In this document: one piece after another, positions 23,016 through 34,955 of the stretch | How the letters are laid out: every line of letters begins with the position of its first letter | Position numbering within the stretch: the first letter of the stretch is position 1 | Assembly: GCA_038496445.1 (NCBI GenBank) | Contig: JALMLS010000520.1 | Location: 209,930 to 273,929 of the forward strand | Direction: 5' to 3' | Length of the DNA stretch: 64,000 bases | Source: Trichosphaerium sp. ATCC 40318 | Lineage: Eukaryota; Discosea; Flabellinia; Trichosidae | Made by a program: the position numbers and the translations under genes | The notes under the pieces: model-generated | Database searches by the model: none | What the model was told of the DNA's origin: nothing | Seen by the model: only the letters and a program-made list of their open reading frames with translations

Positions 23016-24098
23016 CCGGAAGATGGAATTTTTTTTTGTACTTTTAAATCAATGAGAATAAAACATAGCAGTTGTTGGACTTCTGCATCTAGAAATTAAA
23101 TACAATTCAATTAACTAGCCAGTATTCATGTCAAGTATTAGTGACGTCTATTCTGTTACTAAATTGTTTACAAGTCGGATGCCGGATGTGAACTTAAAAA
23201 GATATGACACGAAAAGGATGTGAAAGAAGTCATTATAAGAGTGCAAGAAATATACATTACTGAGAGCGAATATAATCTAGAATTTACGTGTAAGTGCTTT
23301 GCTCTTACGCTTAATTAGAAGTTCCCTTAGCTCAGAAGGGAGAGCGCCAGGCTTCATCCAGGCGGTCGTGAGATCGATACTTACAAAGTTCATATTATTT
23401 TCGAGAATTGTGTTTATAGTGTACTTTACGGCAGCAAAGGCTTAGGTTTAGGAACCTTGACCTTCACACATCAGAAAAAAACGTTTTATTTCATGGAAGC
23501 AGCAATTGAATAAGCCCGTACGATTGATACTTATTTTTCTGCTTTGCTAACACTCAGTTGTTGAGGAAATGTGTTATTGATGCTAAATACCTCCCATCTT
23601 TAATTCGGAGGCGATGTGGCATCTTAAAAATATCGTAAAAAAGTAAAACCTAAATCAACATTGGTTTTAGTCTCTTCATGTTTTGTCCTCATGCTGTGCT
23701 TAGCAAATCATATTGATTATCGCGGAAAAACGCAACCTATCACTTACATTTAATAACCAGTTCCATTTCATTTCAAAACGAATTATCACGTGATAGACAA
23801 GACAAAAGAAATGTTGTTGGAAGTTCAGAAAATCTCTTGTTAGGCAATAGTCAAAACCGCTAGATATTTATTGTGACAAGTACCATTAAATATTACATGA
23901 TGACAATGAGGTGGAGAAATACCATGCTCCAAATAGTTCTTCAATCGGAGTCTTGCTTTTTTTTTCCACTCGTATTAATTATTCAGCAATCACTGCCACA
24001 CAAGCCAACAATAGTAAACACCCCTTGTTTCTACTCCTATGGTTCTGTATCAATGTAGACTGTTATGTGGATGCCTTCCTGCGCGAAACAAGAGCCAA
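23016..24098. other. Intergenic with a tRNA-like relic
   Basis: About 1.1 kb with no protein gene. It holds the tRNA-like element at 23325-23400 and a CACGTG palindrome (ATCACGTGAT) near 23785. Confidence 0.5.
23325..23396 (+). pseudogene. tRNA-like element with broken acceptor stem
   Basis: TTAGCTCAGAAGGGAGAGCG fits a tRNA D-arm and A-box, and GAGATCGATACTTAC fits a T-arm and B-box (stem GTGAG/CTTAC with one wobble). The anticodon arm is imperfect (GCCAGG/CCAGGC with an A-A mismatch). The 5' acceptor bases GTTCCCT find no partner in the AAAGTTC that follows the T-arm. So it is a decayed tRNA or a tRNA-derived repeat head, not a working tRNA. Confidence 0.5.
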
Positions 24099-25904
24099 AT
24101 GGCGGTACGCATGAGATTAAGATCAGGCATATTCCGAGCGCTTGTTGGTACGCTGAACTACAACTATATCTAATAACGGCAGTTTTGGTGTTTATTAACT
24201 CGTCAATCAGGTATTTTGAGCGCCGTTATATTCACGTTTTTCTTCCTCACTGTGGCGTTTGATGTATATTCAGTTAGCGTTTTCAGAAGTAGAGATCAGC
24301 TTCTCCAGGACACAATAGCTGTCACTGACGCCATAGCATCAGAAAGGGTATGGGCAACTATCGTTATTGGGACTGATGGGCGTTTTGGAAAATCAACTTT
24401 TGGTACGAAATGCCAACAAACACGCTTATGTCACGTGATTATTTTCTTACGAACTAAGACCCTGTATTTAGCAAACCGTACTAGTGAAGTTGATAAGAAG
24501 CTGGAAAGACTAAGAAAGGATAGAGACAATACTCTAGGAAATTATGAACGGCTAAATACAGCAATTCAGGCATACGATGACTCGGGCATTGTATTTCACC
24601 GTGACAAGGTAATAGAACGCCTAGTAGTTCTTTATATTGATGGCACTTAGGTCCTTAACCTTAGCATAAGCGGAGAGGCGTCGTTGAAATACTACACGAC
24701 ATTAAACAGGTTTTATTTCGATTTTTTGAGGAGAGATAGTTTCACCAATATTGAAGCTTCAAGCAGGCGTCTGTTAGCGCTTGTACGTATAAATATGGTA
24801 TGTTTGTGATTTTTTTTCTAATTACTGCGGTGACGTCACTAAGAGATTTTTTCAGCTTCATGAATACTCCTCGGAAGAACGTGGAGCGTTAAGTTTCCTC
24901 ATATTAAGCGGTAAACAATAGAATCTGATCAAAATATGGAATACATTTGACTTCTTGTTTAGGGTCTTACAGAGATGATAGCGTTTATTCTAATATAATA
25001 CGTATTCTATCTAATAAAGACGCTATTCGTGAGGAACTAGAGTTATTATTAGAACATGATGATGAAGATTTATACAACGAAATACTTGTAAGTCAACAGT
25101 CTTGTTTACTTTCTCGACTCATTTTTTTGAATAGAATAATTCAACAAATGTTCAAGCAACTAACATAACCGATTCGATGAGAACAACTTTATTAGACGCC
25201 CATGTAAATAACGCATCTTTTAATCTTAATGTTGGTCATTGGTTCAATAATATGTCCATAGTTGTGGATATGATGGAGCCTCTTCACAAACATATTTTGT
25301 ACGTTTTACTTTTCTCTTTTTTTTCTCTTTTTTTTCTTTTTTTCTGGAATCACGTGGTAAAATATTGTTTTTATGTATGCGCCATAAATTTTGTAAAGAG
25401 ATACTCAATTAGTTTTTGTAAAAACATGACTGATTGATTCTTATTTTTAGTGACAAACATGAAGCTTTGCTCCGAACGAATTTTATATACTTCGTTTTTG
25501 CGTTTGTCTTGGCCTTGATTGGTCTCATCATAGAAGTCATTGCGTGTACACTACTTATATACCTTGCTTGGCCAGTTCTTAAGTTATTTTGGACGATGGA
25601 AGGAAAAGCAAAAAAGTAAGAACTCGAAGATTTCATGTCATCTCCTGTTTCCGTACCTCTTTTCTTGTCTTTGTTAATCACGTTTAGGGTATCAAGTACA
25701 AAATCTTCTACAGCGAATAGTACAGACCATGTAATAGACGCTATGCCAACACCAGAAGTGACGCGAACTATTAAGAAACATAACACATTAGAACTTGTTA
25801 TCTCGGATTCTACTGATACAGAAATATCGTCATTACAACAACATACAATAGAAGAACAGGATATGGAAGAACAAAGCTCTGAATTAACAACAATGGAGAT
25901 GTAA
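24099..25904 (+). CDS. Two-helix membrane sensor with NIT-like (nitrate/nitrite-sensing) ectodomain
   Basis: ATG 24099 (MAVRMRLRSGIFRALVG) is joined by an intron to ILSAVIFTFFFLTVAFDVYS, the first membrane helix. The ectodomain reads QLLQDTIAVTDAIASERVWA, then IGTDGRFGKSTF, then RTSEVDKKLERLRKDRDN, a pattern like the helical NIT domain of bacterial and protist receptors. Further helical exons follow (FYFDFLRRDSFTNIEASSRR, ALSFLILSG, VYSNIIRILSNKDAI). A second helix lies at FIYFVFAFVLALIGLIIEV. The cytosolic tail is Ser/Thr/Glu-rich, ending TTMEM. No kinase or cyclase domain follows, which is odd for this architecture. A 63-base candidate intron (GTAAAC...GATAG) could bypass the stop and add about 70 residues up to 26149. 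Confidence 0.65.
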
Positions 25905-26279
25905 ACACTTCTTTGTTTGAAAAAAAACTGCCCTTGTCTTCAACAACTACCAATGATGATAGTCTGGACTTTTCAGAACCGATGGTAAAGCCACTAATGA
26001 CTTTTCAACTCTGCAAACTCCCTAAAAGCCCAAATGTATTTTATAAACCAGATTTGTTCGATATGTTCCTCATTGTCGAAGTTCCACGCGCTATGAACTC
26101 TTTTTTTGTTCGATTTTTTATTCTAGCTTTGTTACCATTACCCAGATAGAATCGATCAGGTGATGGATAAGCTAAACTTAGGATGATTGTGAATGTGTAA
26201 GCACTTTAATCCATCAGAAATATTTGATATTAAAGAGCTTCCATACTAGCTACTAGCAAATAGCTTTTTACTCTGCTAC

Positions 26280-26501
26280 TTATGCTTTATTTACAGCTAT
26301 TGTACTTATAGTGAGGTCTACAACGTTGCTTAGAATATGAGACCAGTGTTTAAACTTAGAGCAAGAAACCTCAGATAACCTCTTTTCCGTGTTGATCATA
26401 ATAAATACTTGAAGAGGAAACACATCGGGAGAGCTATCATCACCAATATAAACTTCTGATAACTTGCCCTTAAGAGCTAGTGTATTTGGACGTACAAACA
26501 T
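26280..26501 (-). pseudogene. 3' fragment of the F-box gene at 50037-50873
   Basis: 26403-26474 matches 50721-50792 (inverted) over 72 bases with one difference, encoding LKGKLSEVYIGDDSSPDVF in both. The C-terminal end (SNVVDLTIS versus SNVVNLTMY) is similar too. The upstream 680 bases of the parent, including the F-box, are absent, and no ATG context resembles the parent's. A partial duplicate of that gene or of a close relative. Confidence 0.8.
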
Positions 26502-27095
26502 AAAGTGATAAAACTTTGCAGTATGTAAAGTAATAAATAAAATTGTAAACTAATGGTAACGTTCATCGTTTGTGCCTTGCAGAAATAATGTAAGTGATTT
26601 TCTTCAATATTGATTACTAGTGAAGAAAATAGTGTTCTTTGCTACCTTAACACCCGATACAATTAATACTTAAGCGAGGCTTTAGACATTCTTGTCAGGG
26701 TTTGTTGTTTTCATTGCAAGTCTGTTAAACTTAAATGTTATTTATATTTAAGGTGGTTTATTATACCACTCCCATCGACGTGAAAAACTATCTTTAAGTC
26801 AGTAATTTGAATGGGTATCATGTACCAAAAACAATGTTGGTCACGTGTAGTTTGAAGAAAACAACAGTCCCTCGTTTTCTTGAAATTGCTTGAACTGAAG
26901 TGTTGCATAAAAAGAAGGCAATTTAGTCTGTCTTTTGGTGAATGTATCGACAACTCAAGGTCTTTAGATTGCAGGTCGGACAGGAAGAGTTTACTATTGA
27001 ACACAAGCATTGATCAACTTTGCTACTGTTCTTTTACGCATCGATTAGTGATGCAGAAAACAACAAAAAGCAGTTTGTAATTAGCTTGCTTCAAT
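26502..27095. other. Intergenic, nothing recognised
   Basis: About 590 A/T-rich bases with only short open frames on both strands. A CACGTG (GGTCACGTGTAG) lies near 26838. Confidence 0.4.
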
Positions 27096-27687
27096 TTATT
27101 GGATTTCAGCCTCAAGTAGGTCCTTTACTATCTGTTTTTCGTCCTCATATAGTTCCGCACCAGCTGCTTTCACAGCAATTGCCCATGATTGCGCCCAAAC
27201 TTCACCAAAGAAGGCTGCCAAACGCTTTGAGTATCCATACGTTTGTGCCAGCGTGCCATTACCTTCATTTTCACGCCATGATTTCATGCCACAAGCGTGT
27301 GCAGCTCGCCAAACCTTGTACTGATTTAGTACCACGTGATAAATAAAAAACAGAATGTGATACTTTGACTACTAAAAGAAAAGGAATGTCATACCTTCGG
27401 ATTACCAAAAGTGTCGAAAGTCTTTTGTAGTGCTACCGAAGCAACAGTGAACAATAAACCGGTTTCAGTGGAACCAATCCTAACAGTTAAGTTAAAACCC
27501 AAAGTCTGACTGTGTAGAACAAACGTACGCGTTGATAAGTTTTGTCTTTGTTCTGAGGATTTAAAAAGTGATTTATAGCCTGGTGTATTGGGTTACTGCA
27601 GATTGACAAACTTTTTATAGCCAAACTCGATATAGCTTTTATCTCTTTGTCAATGTCTCTTTCAGTAAGTTTTATTTCCAGTGTCAT
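27096..27687 (-). CDS. Small soluble protein, family not recognised
   Basis: Three exons: MTLEIKLTERDIDKEIKAIS... from ATG 27685-27687; GSTETGLLFTVASVALQKTF...GNPK at about 27394-27480; and VWRAAHACGMKSWRENEGNG...AAFFGEVWAQSW, ending KDLLEAEIQ at 27096. Joining exon 1 to exon 2 in frame favours a 41-base intron whose donor is GTTCTA just past the more obvious GTACG. About 150 residues, helix-rich, no signal peptide or membrane segment. The regular splice structure and lack of internal stops argue that it is real; the function is unknown. Confidence 0.55.
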
Positions 27688-28679
27688 TGTCTTGTAGTTG
27701 CTGATTTTATGACTATTTTACAGTTCGTGAACAGGTTCACAGTTCCTGTAGGAAGGTTTCTTTTCAAGAACCAAGCGCGCTTACATTGGATAGAAGCAGA
27801 TAGTTTTTATTTGTATTTTCACTCGTCTTGTTTAGTTCCTGTCTGTTTTATACAAAGAAGTTAATGCCATAAGAAGGCACCTACCAATGGTTTAACAGGT
27901 TGGTCATGTGCTATTTTTGTTAGTTCCTTTCAAAATGAACTAAATTTCCAACCTACCAGCTGAATATTTGTTACAGTTTCAATAGACCGTGGGAGATGAG
28001 CGCAGTATTTTTACCTACAGTACGATCAAACCACAGTGTTCAATACGCTAACAACGAATTAAAAAGGTTTGATGTAGTACAAAGGTATCGCATTACCGCC
28101 AAACACGGTATGAATACCTCAAACACTGTTTGCTGTATGTCTTACTCCAAAAAATCAACGTACGTGTATAACTTACTAGCGCTACGCTAGCGCCTACCCC
28201 ACGCTAACAAAAGCCCTCTCGCAACATCCAAACACCAAGGCACGTGTAGTAACGCTAAAATCTCCAATAACACCACCAGGTGCTGTAGGCTTTGTAAACG
28301 CCGCCGGCGGGTGTCAAATATCAAAATAAAAATTGTTGGTTTGTTAAATCACGTGTTGAATTGATTGGCCCAATAACGTGGGTTTGAAACGGTTGGATTC
28401 GCTGGACAGGCTTGAGGGTCATGTTTAAAAATGTGAGATAAATTAAATCTCTTTTTTCGTAAACTTTGCCTTCTACAAAACCACGTGTTTTGAGCCCTTG
28501 AACATTTTTTGGAAAAGCCTTGCTTACCCTTGGAAATTACCAGTTTTAACTCACCATGGCCTCCAAAGCCAATTTTTTTTCCACTAAACTAATCGAAAGT
28601 TGTGTTTCGGATAACGAGAAGCTTGTTTTTTTTATTTTCGTTAAGTCGATTCAAAACCTAGTGTCCAAAAACAACAACA
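27688..28679. other. Intergenic, nothing recognised
   Basis: About 1 kb before the F-box/LRR tandem. Three CACGTG sites lie within 28.24-28.49 kb, close upstream of the LRR gene at 28680. The open frame at 27996-28190 has no recognisable content. Confidence 0.4.
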
Positions 28680-30592
28680 ATGGAAAGCCTCAGGTTTCCA
28701 ATTAATTTGCAAACAGCTTATGAATACTATCTCCAAAAGCATAATGATGATTTTCAACACGTAAAATCAAAAGAAACACCCATACAGCGTGATATGTTTG
28801 ATGCTGACGTCATTTCTGCGATTAATACCGTTCTTGCCTCAGCAGAAGCAGAAATGAAGTCCAAGTTAGCCGCAGTACTCTCAAACTTTACTAAGGCGCT
28901 CCCTCGCTCTACTGACAAGCACAAAGACTCGGTCGCTTCAGAGCAAACTAAAAACGTCTTGCGAACAACGTACGTGCCACTCTTACCCACAGAATAAGTT
29001 ATGACATAGCCATGGCACCTGTATCAAGGCGTTCGAACCAGCAAAGTTCAGTTTTCGTTGAACATCATTTTGTGTTAAACTAACTTTTTTAGACCAACAG
29101 CAATTGGCACGTGTTTATTAGACCTCCCAGTAGAAACTATGTGCTTGATTCTACAATACACATCTACGGCAAGGTACAGTGCTGCACAGACATGTAAATC
29201 ATTCGCAGATATTATACATCATGTAATTGGCTATGTCACTGCAAAAGTAAAGCCACATGATGCACTTGCTATTCGTCACTACAAAGGTAGGTTGTAACAT
29301 CTTATACAACATATTTGTAGATAATGATTTGTATATTTACCTTTCTTCTAGGTGTGATGACAAACACTTTGATAACTGTTGATGCCATGTACAACAATAC
29401 AACACATTGGTTTTCAGGATGTAAAAAACTTGCCTTTCTTTATAGTTTAAAAGAAGTTCAACATCTTTCTGGTATTCACAGTATCGATGTTTCACATACA
29501 AATATATCACATGAATCCATCAAAGGGCTTGCTGGTGTACATACAATTAATCTTAAACATACTCCAGCGACAAATGAAAGCATTGCGTATCTAAAGGGTG
29601 TACATACTATTAATCTTACTTCCACCAAAGTTTCTGATGTAAATGCCCTTCAAGGCGTTCACACATTAGTCCTCCGTTGTACTTGGATAGACGATGAAGG
29701 TATAAAGGAACTAAAAGGTGTACATACAATTGATCTTAGCAATTGTAGCTTTATATCAGATAAAGGTTTGAAAGGCCTTGTAGGAGTACATACAATTAAT
29801 CTTCATGGAACCAATGTGAAAAACCAAGGTCTGGCTTACCTAAAGGGTGTACATAGTATTAATGTTAGTAGCTGCTCAAGTATATCAGATCAAGGTATAA
29901 GGGAACTAAAAGGTGTACACACCATTGACCTCTTTGATACCTCAGTATCAGATAAAGGTGTCAAAGCACTTGCTGGCGTTCATACCATTAACTTGAGTGG
30001 CACTAAAATAACAGATATAGGCATTCAAAAGCTTAAAGGAGTTCATATCATCGACCTGGCTGAAACTAAAGTCACTGATGAAGGAATAAAAGCACTCAAA
30101 GGTGTTCATAATATTAACCTGAGTGGGACATCAGTAGCAGATGAAGGTGTGAAAGCGCTTGCTGGTGTTCATACTATTTACCTTAGTGGTACTAAAGTAA
30201 CAGACAAACGCATTCATGCACTCAAAGGTGTTCACACAATTGATCTTTCCAATACTAGTATAACAGGTAAAACTCTATCTTCATTGGCTGGTGTTCACAC
30301 CATTGATCTTTCAAAATGTCCCATTGTTAATGGTCTATCAGCGCTCAAAGGTGTTCATACAATTTACTTGCAATATACAGACATTACAGACAACGATCTA
30401 AAAGCTTTAGCTGGTGTTCATACAATTGATCTAACTGGCTGCATTTCTGTTACAGATAAAGGCGCTATGGCACTTGCTGGCAGTCTGCGTAAGATTTCAA
30501 TTGTTGAATCTAAAATAGGTTATTATACATTAGATAAACTTCCATGTGTAGCGCTTTTTGATGGCCTTGGTGGCTGGGATACGAGAGTGTAG
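28680..30592 (+). CDS. F-box/LRR protein with GVHTI repeats (copy 1)
   Basis: Exons 28680-28969, 29093-29286 and 29352-30592. An N-terminal helical region (MESLRFPINLQTAYEYYLQK) precedes an F-box-like stretch (CLLDLPVETMCLILQYTS...CKSFADIIHHVIGY), expected to bind SKP1 of an SCF ubiquitin ligase. The third exon, intron-free for 1.2 kb, holds about 15 LRRs of about 23 residues with consensus KGVHTIDLSxTxVTDEGIKAL. The strand V-H-T-I-x-L is nearly invariant, unlike most LRRs where exposed strand positions vary. Codons for GVHTI differ from repeat to repeat (GGTGTACATACAATT, GGCGTTCACACATTA), so protein sequence is held while DNA drifts. Same strand and 190 bases upstream of copy 2. Confidence 0.88.
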
Positions 30593-30800
30593 TTAGAATC
30601 AAGCCCTACTTTGAAGAGCCTTAATTATGCTGCTCAATAAAGTTGTCAAACTACGAATATTTTTTATTCTTTTGTAAAAATCAATGTGAATACCATTCTG
30701 TTGTTCGAATCTTTTACAAATAAATGGTTAAGCTTTTGTAGGTTGTTCTAGAGTTGATTCATGTGGCAGTAAACTAGCGTTGACTCAGACTTTTTACAAT

Positions 30801-32177
30801 ATGAGAAAACACGTGAGCCCAAATAACGGACCACAACAAATCATGAGTTTTTCTTGTTTATTAGTAGAAAGCGCACTAGAATATTATCGTAAGCGCCACG
30901 CTGAACGGTTCGGTAAAGTAATGGCAATACAACCCCAAACAGTCATGGCAAAGGTAGAAAGTGTAATTTCGAAGTTAAATATGAGTATTGCATCACAGCT
31001 CGATCAAGTTCTTTCAAAACTCTCAGATTCAATTGGTTCTACTCAAGCTAGCCAGTTAACACCTTCATCTAACGTTGAATATCACAAGCACAAAAGAAAA
31101 GAGATGTACATTAAAAAAAAAGAGTGTAACAGTAAACAACCAATGCCACGTGAAGAACTGAATATTATCACTTTTCTCCCACCTGAAGTTATTTCAAATA
31201 TTCTAGAGTACACAGATCAAAAAGGTAGATTTTCTGTTGCTCAATCGTGTCGCCTTATGGCTGATCTCATTCATCATGTTGTTGGATATAAACATGTTTA
31301 TCTCAAGCAATACCAAGATATTTTAAAGATAAGACAGTACGAGGGTATTATGAAAAACACCGTTATTCAGATGGATGTGTGGTATATGAATGATGATTCA
31401 ACAGTATATTCGTTACTATCAGGGTGTTGTAAACTACAACTATCAAGATATAACAGACATATTCTTGACGGTGATCTGCAAGAAATAGCAAGTGCAAACC
31501 AAGTTAGCTTTATGGATCTTTCCGGGGGATCCAGAAGTCTTACAGATGAAGGTATTAAAGCACTTGCTGGTATTCATACAATTAACCTGCGAGAGTGTAA
31601 GTTTGTGACAGACGAAGGTGTTAAAGCGCTTGCTGGAGTTCATACCATTGACCTTAGCCACTGTATTCAAGTTACTGACGAAGGCATTAAAGCACTTGCT
31701 GGAGTACATACCATAAATCTGAATGATAACTATATGTTGACCGATGAAGGTATAAAAGCTCTTGTGGGTGTACATACAATTAATCTAAGGAACTGTGAAA
31801 ATGTATCTGATGAAGGTATTAAGATGTTAAAAGGTGTACACGAAATTAGCCTCAATTATACTTCAGTCACTGATGAAGGTGTCAAAGCACTTGCTGGCGT
31901 TCATGCTATTGACCTTTCCAATACATTTGTTACGGATGAAGGCATTAAAGCGCTTGCAGGAGTACATACAATCCATATTATTGGTTGTGACAACGTGACA
32001 GATAAAGGTATCACTTCATTGAACGGTGTTCATACTATTAGTATTGGCAGAAACGTGACAGATAAAGGTGTTGAAGCATTGGAACGAGTTCATACCATTT
32101 TCTTTTCTCATGAAAATACCAACATATCAGCATTGTGTATTGCCAGGCTAAAAAAAGCCTCAGTGAATGTGATTTAG
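30801..32177 (+). CDS. F-box/LRR protein with GVHTI repeats (copy 2)
   Basis: Single exon. ATG 30801 and ATG 30843 both open the frame; the second (MSFSCLLVESALEYYRKRHA) aligns better with the start of copy 1. A Ser/Lys-rich linker leads to the F-box-like segment TFLPPEVISNILEYTDQ...SCRLMADLIHHVVGYKHV. Ten or so LRRs follow (TDEGIKALAGIHTINL, TDEGVKALAGVHTIDL), with the same fixed H-T pair. The two introns of copy 1 are absent, so either copy 2 arose by a retro-type event or copy 1 gained them. Likely an SCF substrate adaptor; substrate unknown. Confidence 0.88.
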   Translation: MRKHVSPNNGPQQIMSFSCLLVESALEYYRKRHAERFGKVMAIQPQTVMAKVESVISKLNMSIASQLDQVLSKLSDSIGSTQASQLTPSSNVEYHKHKRKEMYIKKKECNSKQPMPREELNIITFLPPEVISNILEYTDQKGRFSVAQSCRLMADLIHHVVGYKHVYLKQYQDILKIRQYEGIMKNTVIQMDVWYMNDDSTVYSLLSGCCKLQLSRYNRHILDGDLQEIASANQVSFMDLSGGSRSLTDEGIKALAGIHTINLRECKFVTDEGVKALAGVHTIDLSHCIQVTDEGIKALAGVHTINLNDNYMLTDEGIKALVGVHTINLRNCENVSDEGIKMLKGVHEISLNYTSVTDEGVKALAGVHAIDLSNTFVTDEGIKALAGVHTIHIIGCDNVTDKGITSLNGVHTISIGRNVTDKGVEALERVHTIFFSHENTNISALCIARLKKASVNVI

Positions 32178-32277
32178 GTACTGGCCCAACACTGACAATA
32201 AACGTGTTATTCAAGAAATCACGTGTTTTGTTTTACAAAAAAGTCGTCTTGTTTGCAGTTCAACAAGATTGAGCTTA

Positions 32278-33668
32278 TGAATGATGGTCACATTTCAACT
32301 AATACAAGTATTTGGCCTACAAAGTCGCTCAAAGTCTACAACACGTGGACAAGCAGCTTTACACCTCAGTCGGGAAATACTAGCGCCTGCTTGACACATT
32401 CAACATCCATTTGGAGCGTTGGAAGAGATTTTAGTAAAATGGACGAACCAAATCTGTGGCAGCTTCCTACTGAAGTTACTGTTTTAATATTGGACAACCT
32501 ACACTTCTCAGACCTATATGCGTTTAGTTCTGTGAGTTTACACGCTTTATCTGTATTTAACATTGTACAAAGCATTGTCGTACGTTAATACTACATAAGA
32601 AACACGTTAACCGCGTCTGACAGTAGTTTTAGGTTTCAAAGAAAGTGTATAAAAGAAAGATATTACCAGGGGTTCATTCTCGCGTTGTGGGCATGTGTGT
32701 GCTCTCAAAAGGCGAGGTATAAGCGCATACCTTTTTTAATGGATGAAAGACGTTAACGAGTCAAGTTTAGATCGTCGTTGTTGATCATAATGCTCACAAA
32801 ATAGGAATCATTAAAGATGATAGATACACAACCTTGATAGACAGAAACACAAAACATACAACAGACGTCTACAATGATGGACCTTTTAAACAAGCGTGTG
32901 CGTATCGTTTTGTTCTGTTCTGTTTCACGTGGGTTTGGCTCACTTTTGTTATTTTGTTGTAGGCTTGTATTACCCCACAGGCTGTGTGGTTGACTCTGAT
33001 GATAATGTTATTATTAGTGATAGATCCCATCATACAATAAGAAAGCTTGACTTGAAAAATCGAATCATATCAACAATAGCAGGGAAGCCATGTACACAAG
33101 GAAGTATTGAACGCAGCTGCTTGAGGTTTGCTAGTATTTGCAAGGGCATAAATGATAGTATACTCATATGTGATCAAGTTAATGGTGCCATTAGAAGCAT
33201 GAATGCTGAAGGCCAAATTAATACCGTAGCTGACATAAAAAGAGGTGATTTTGACTACACCAAGTTTCAGTCTTCTATTCCATATCCACGACGTATTGCT
33301 TTTTGTCCCCGAACTGGTGATATGTAAGTTAATATATGTATTTTCGCTTATGAAGTTATAGATACTTTGCAGTTGCCAAACTTGTTATAAAACTGAGTAA
33401 TGGGAAGCAAACACTTATTTATAAACACAATTTACCAATATTTGGGATTGCTGTGGAAAGAACGGGTGATGTGTTGTTTGGATCTGGACGAGATAAGGGA
33501 GATAAGGCTAAACAAGATTGCATATTTAGAGTATACACAAGGATGAAAGGGTATCCAGTACTCCCTCTGACCTTATCCAATCCAATAGAGAACGTTTCAG
33601 GGTTGTATTATTATGATGGTATTCTGTATGTTGGCGCAGGTGAAGAAGCCTGTACAATAAAGCTGTAG
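32278..33668 (+). CDS. F-box/NHL-repeat protein
   Basis: Exons 32278-32579, 32633-32716, 32771-32895, 32963-33323 and 33362-33668 join in frame. The first exon ends with the F-box-like NLWQLPTEVTVLILDNLHF...YAFSSVSLHAL. The rest reads as NHL/SMP-30 beta-propeller blades: VVGMCVLSKGEIVVVDHNAH, YYPTGCVVDSDDNVIISDRS followed by TIRKLDL and ISTIAG, then RRIAFCPRTGDIYFAV and GLYYYDGILYVGAG. The last intron is 38 bases. It follows the two F-box/LRR genes on the same strand, so three F-box genes with different partner-binding arrays are in tandem. Start could be ATG 32278 or 32440. Confidence 0.75.
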
Positions 33669-34955
33669 AGTGGTTTGTACATGCGAAAGGATAAAAAATA
33701 AAGAACTTTATTGCGGTATTGGGTTTTGGTTCTACTTGCACTTGTATCTCTGATCTCACAGGTAAGTTGTTATGTAAGTCTTCTGCCGTAAAGTATTTCA
33801 TAGCACCTAACTGTAAACTCTGTACGCTTAGTTAATTCTTGCGGCGCTATCAAAACGATAGAAAATGGCGACATCTTCAACACCAATAGTACAACCAGCT
33901 TGAAATTCGAATCACTAGTGCCACTGCTGGTTCCCATGCATACCTACTTACCATAGACAGGGTTGACAAAGCAAAGGTCCGTACATAGTCTGAGTTTTTT
34001 CTTTTTTTTTGTGATCGACAAGCTCTCTAATTGTTTTTGGTTGTTCAGGTTCAGACAACAAACCTACCACTCATAGGTAAGTCTTTTACCTGCTTCTGAC
34101 CAGCTTGACTCACGTGGTAAAAAAATCCCGAGAAACAAATGGTGCGAGTTTCATTTTTAAACTATAAGCAGCATAGAGGATGTACGCTCAGATATTGACA
34201 ACTCACCAATTTGCTTTTATTCTTTTGAACGTTAGTCCTAACATTTGTGTTGTAGCGCTCGCATTGGTTATTAAATTACGTCTTGATAGATAAAAATAAT
34301 AAGGTAAGATTTGCTAAAAAAACCTCAGGTTTATTTTCTACACGCAAAGAAGTCTAAGTTGTCATGATTTTACCCTCTGTTTAACACAATTTTCCACAAA
34401 ACGCTTCAAAATAACCAAATTATTTTTTCATGTACATGTGCGTTCGTGGAACGTGGCTACATGTAATAAATCCAATAATATCTTTCGTCGTGGCCATTTT
34501 TTGCCTTTTTTAACTAGAAATGTGAAACGTCAAGGTCTTTTATGGCGATCACGTTTTTTTTTTGTTTTATGTAACTTTCTTTTGCGAACGTTGTATCCTT
34601 CCACAATTACAATTGGTGAATACAAAAAGTCAAATATCGCGTGACAATCTAAATACAACTAAAAACCGTTCGTAATTTTCAAAACGGACCATTGTTGCGA
34701 AAACTACACATTCTGACACTGTCTTTTTGATTTTTGAAAAAAAAACACGTGCATGTCATCTGGCGTTTGGTTTGTCAATACTTAAATTTACATTGTCGCT
34801 GCAGCATTTTTAGTGTAAAACAAAAGTAATAATCGACAAAAACCCACCTACCAACCAAAAAGACAGTGTCAGAATGTCGTTTGCAAATTACGGCTTCACA
34901 ATACGATAGTTCTATTCTCAATAAATTCTTACTTTTCTTTTTCTTTAGAAAGGAA
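33669..34955. other. Intergenic, possible gene remnant
   Basis: About 1.3 kb. Near 33.9-34.1 kb a stretch reads RITSATAGSHAYLTIDRV and, after a candidate intron, VQTTNLPLI, which may be exons of an unrecognised short gene but has no start or end. The rest is A/T-rich. A poly-T/C stretch ending TTCTTTAG just before 34950 may be the 3' splice site of a 5'-UTR intron of the MORN gene. Confidence 0.35.

Noticed and set aside
31443..31775. Minus-strand frame with repeated NxMNSSKxFN pattern
   Set aside because: Antisense of the GVHTI repeats; no independent support.
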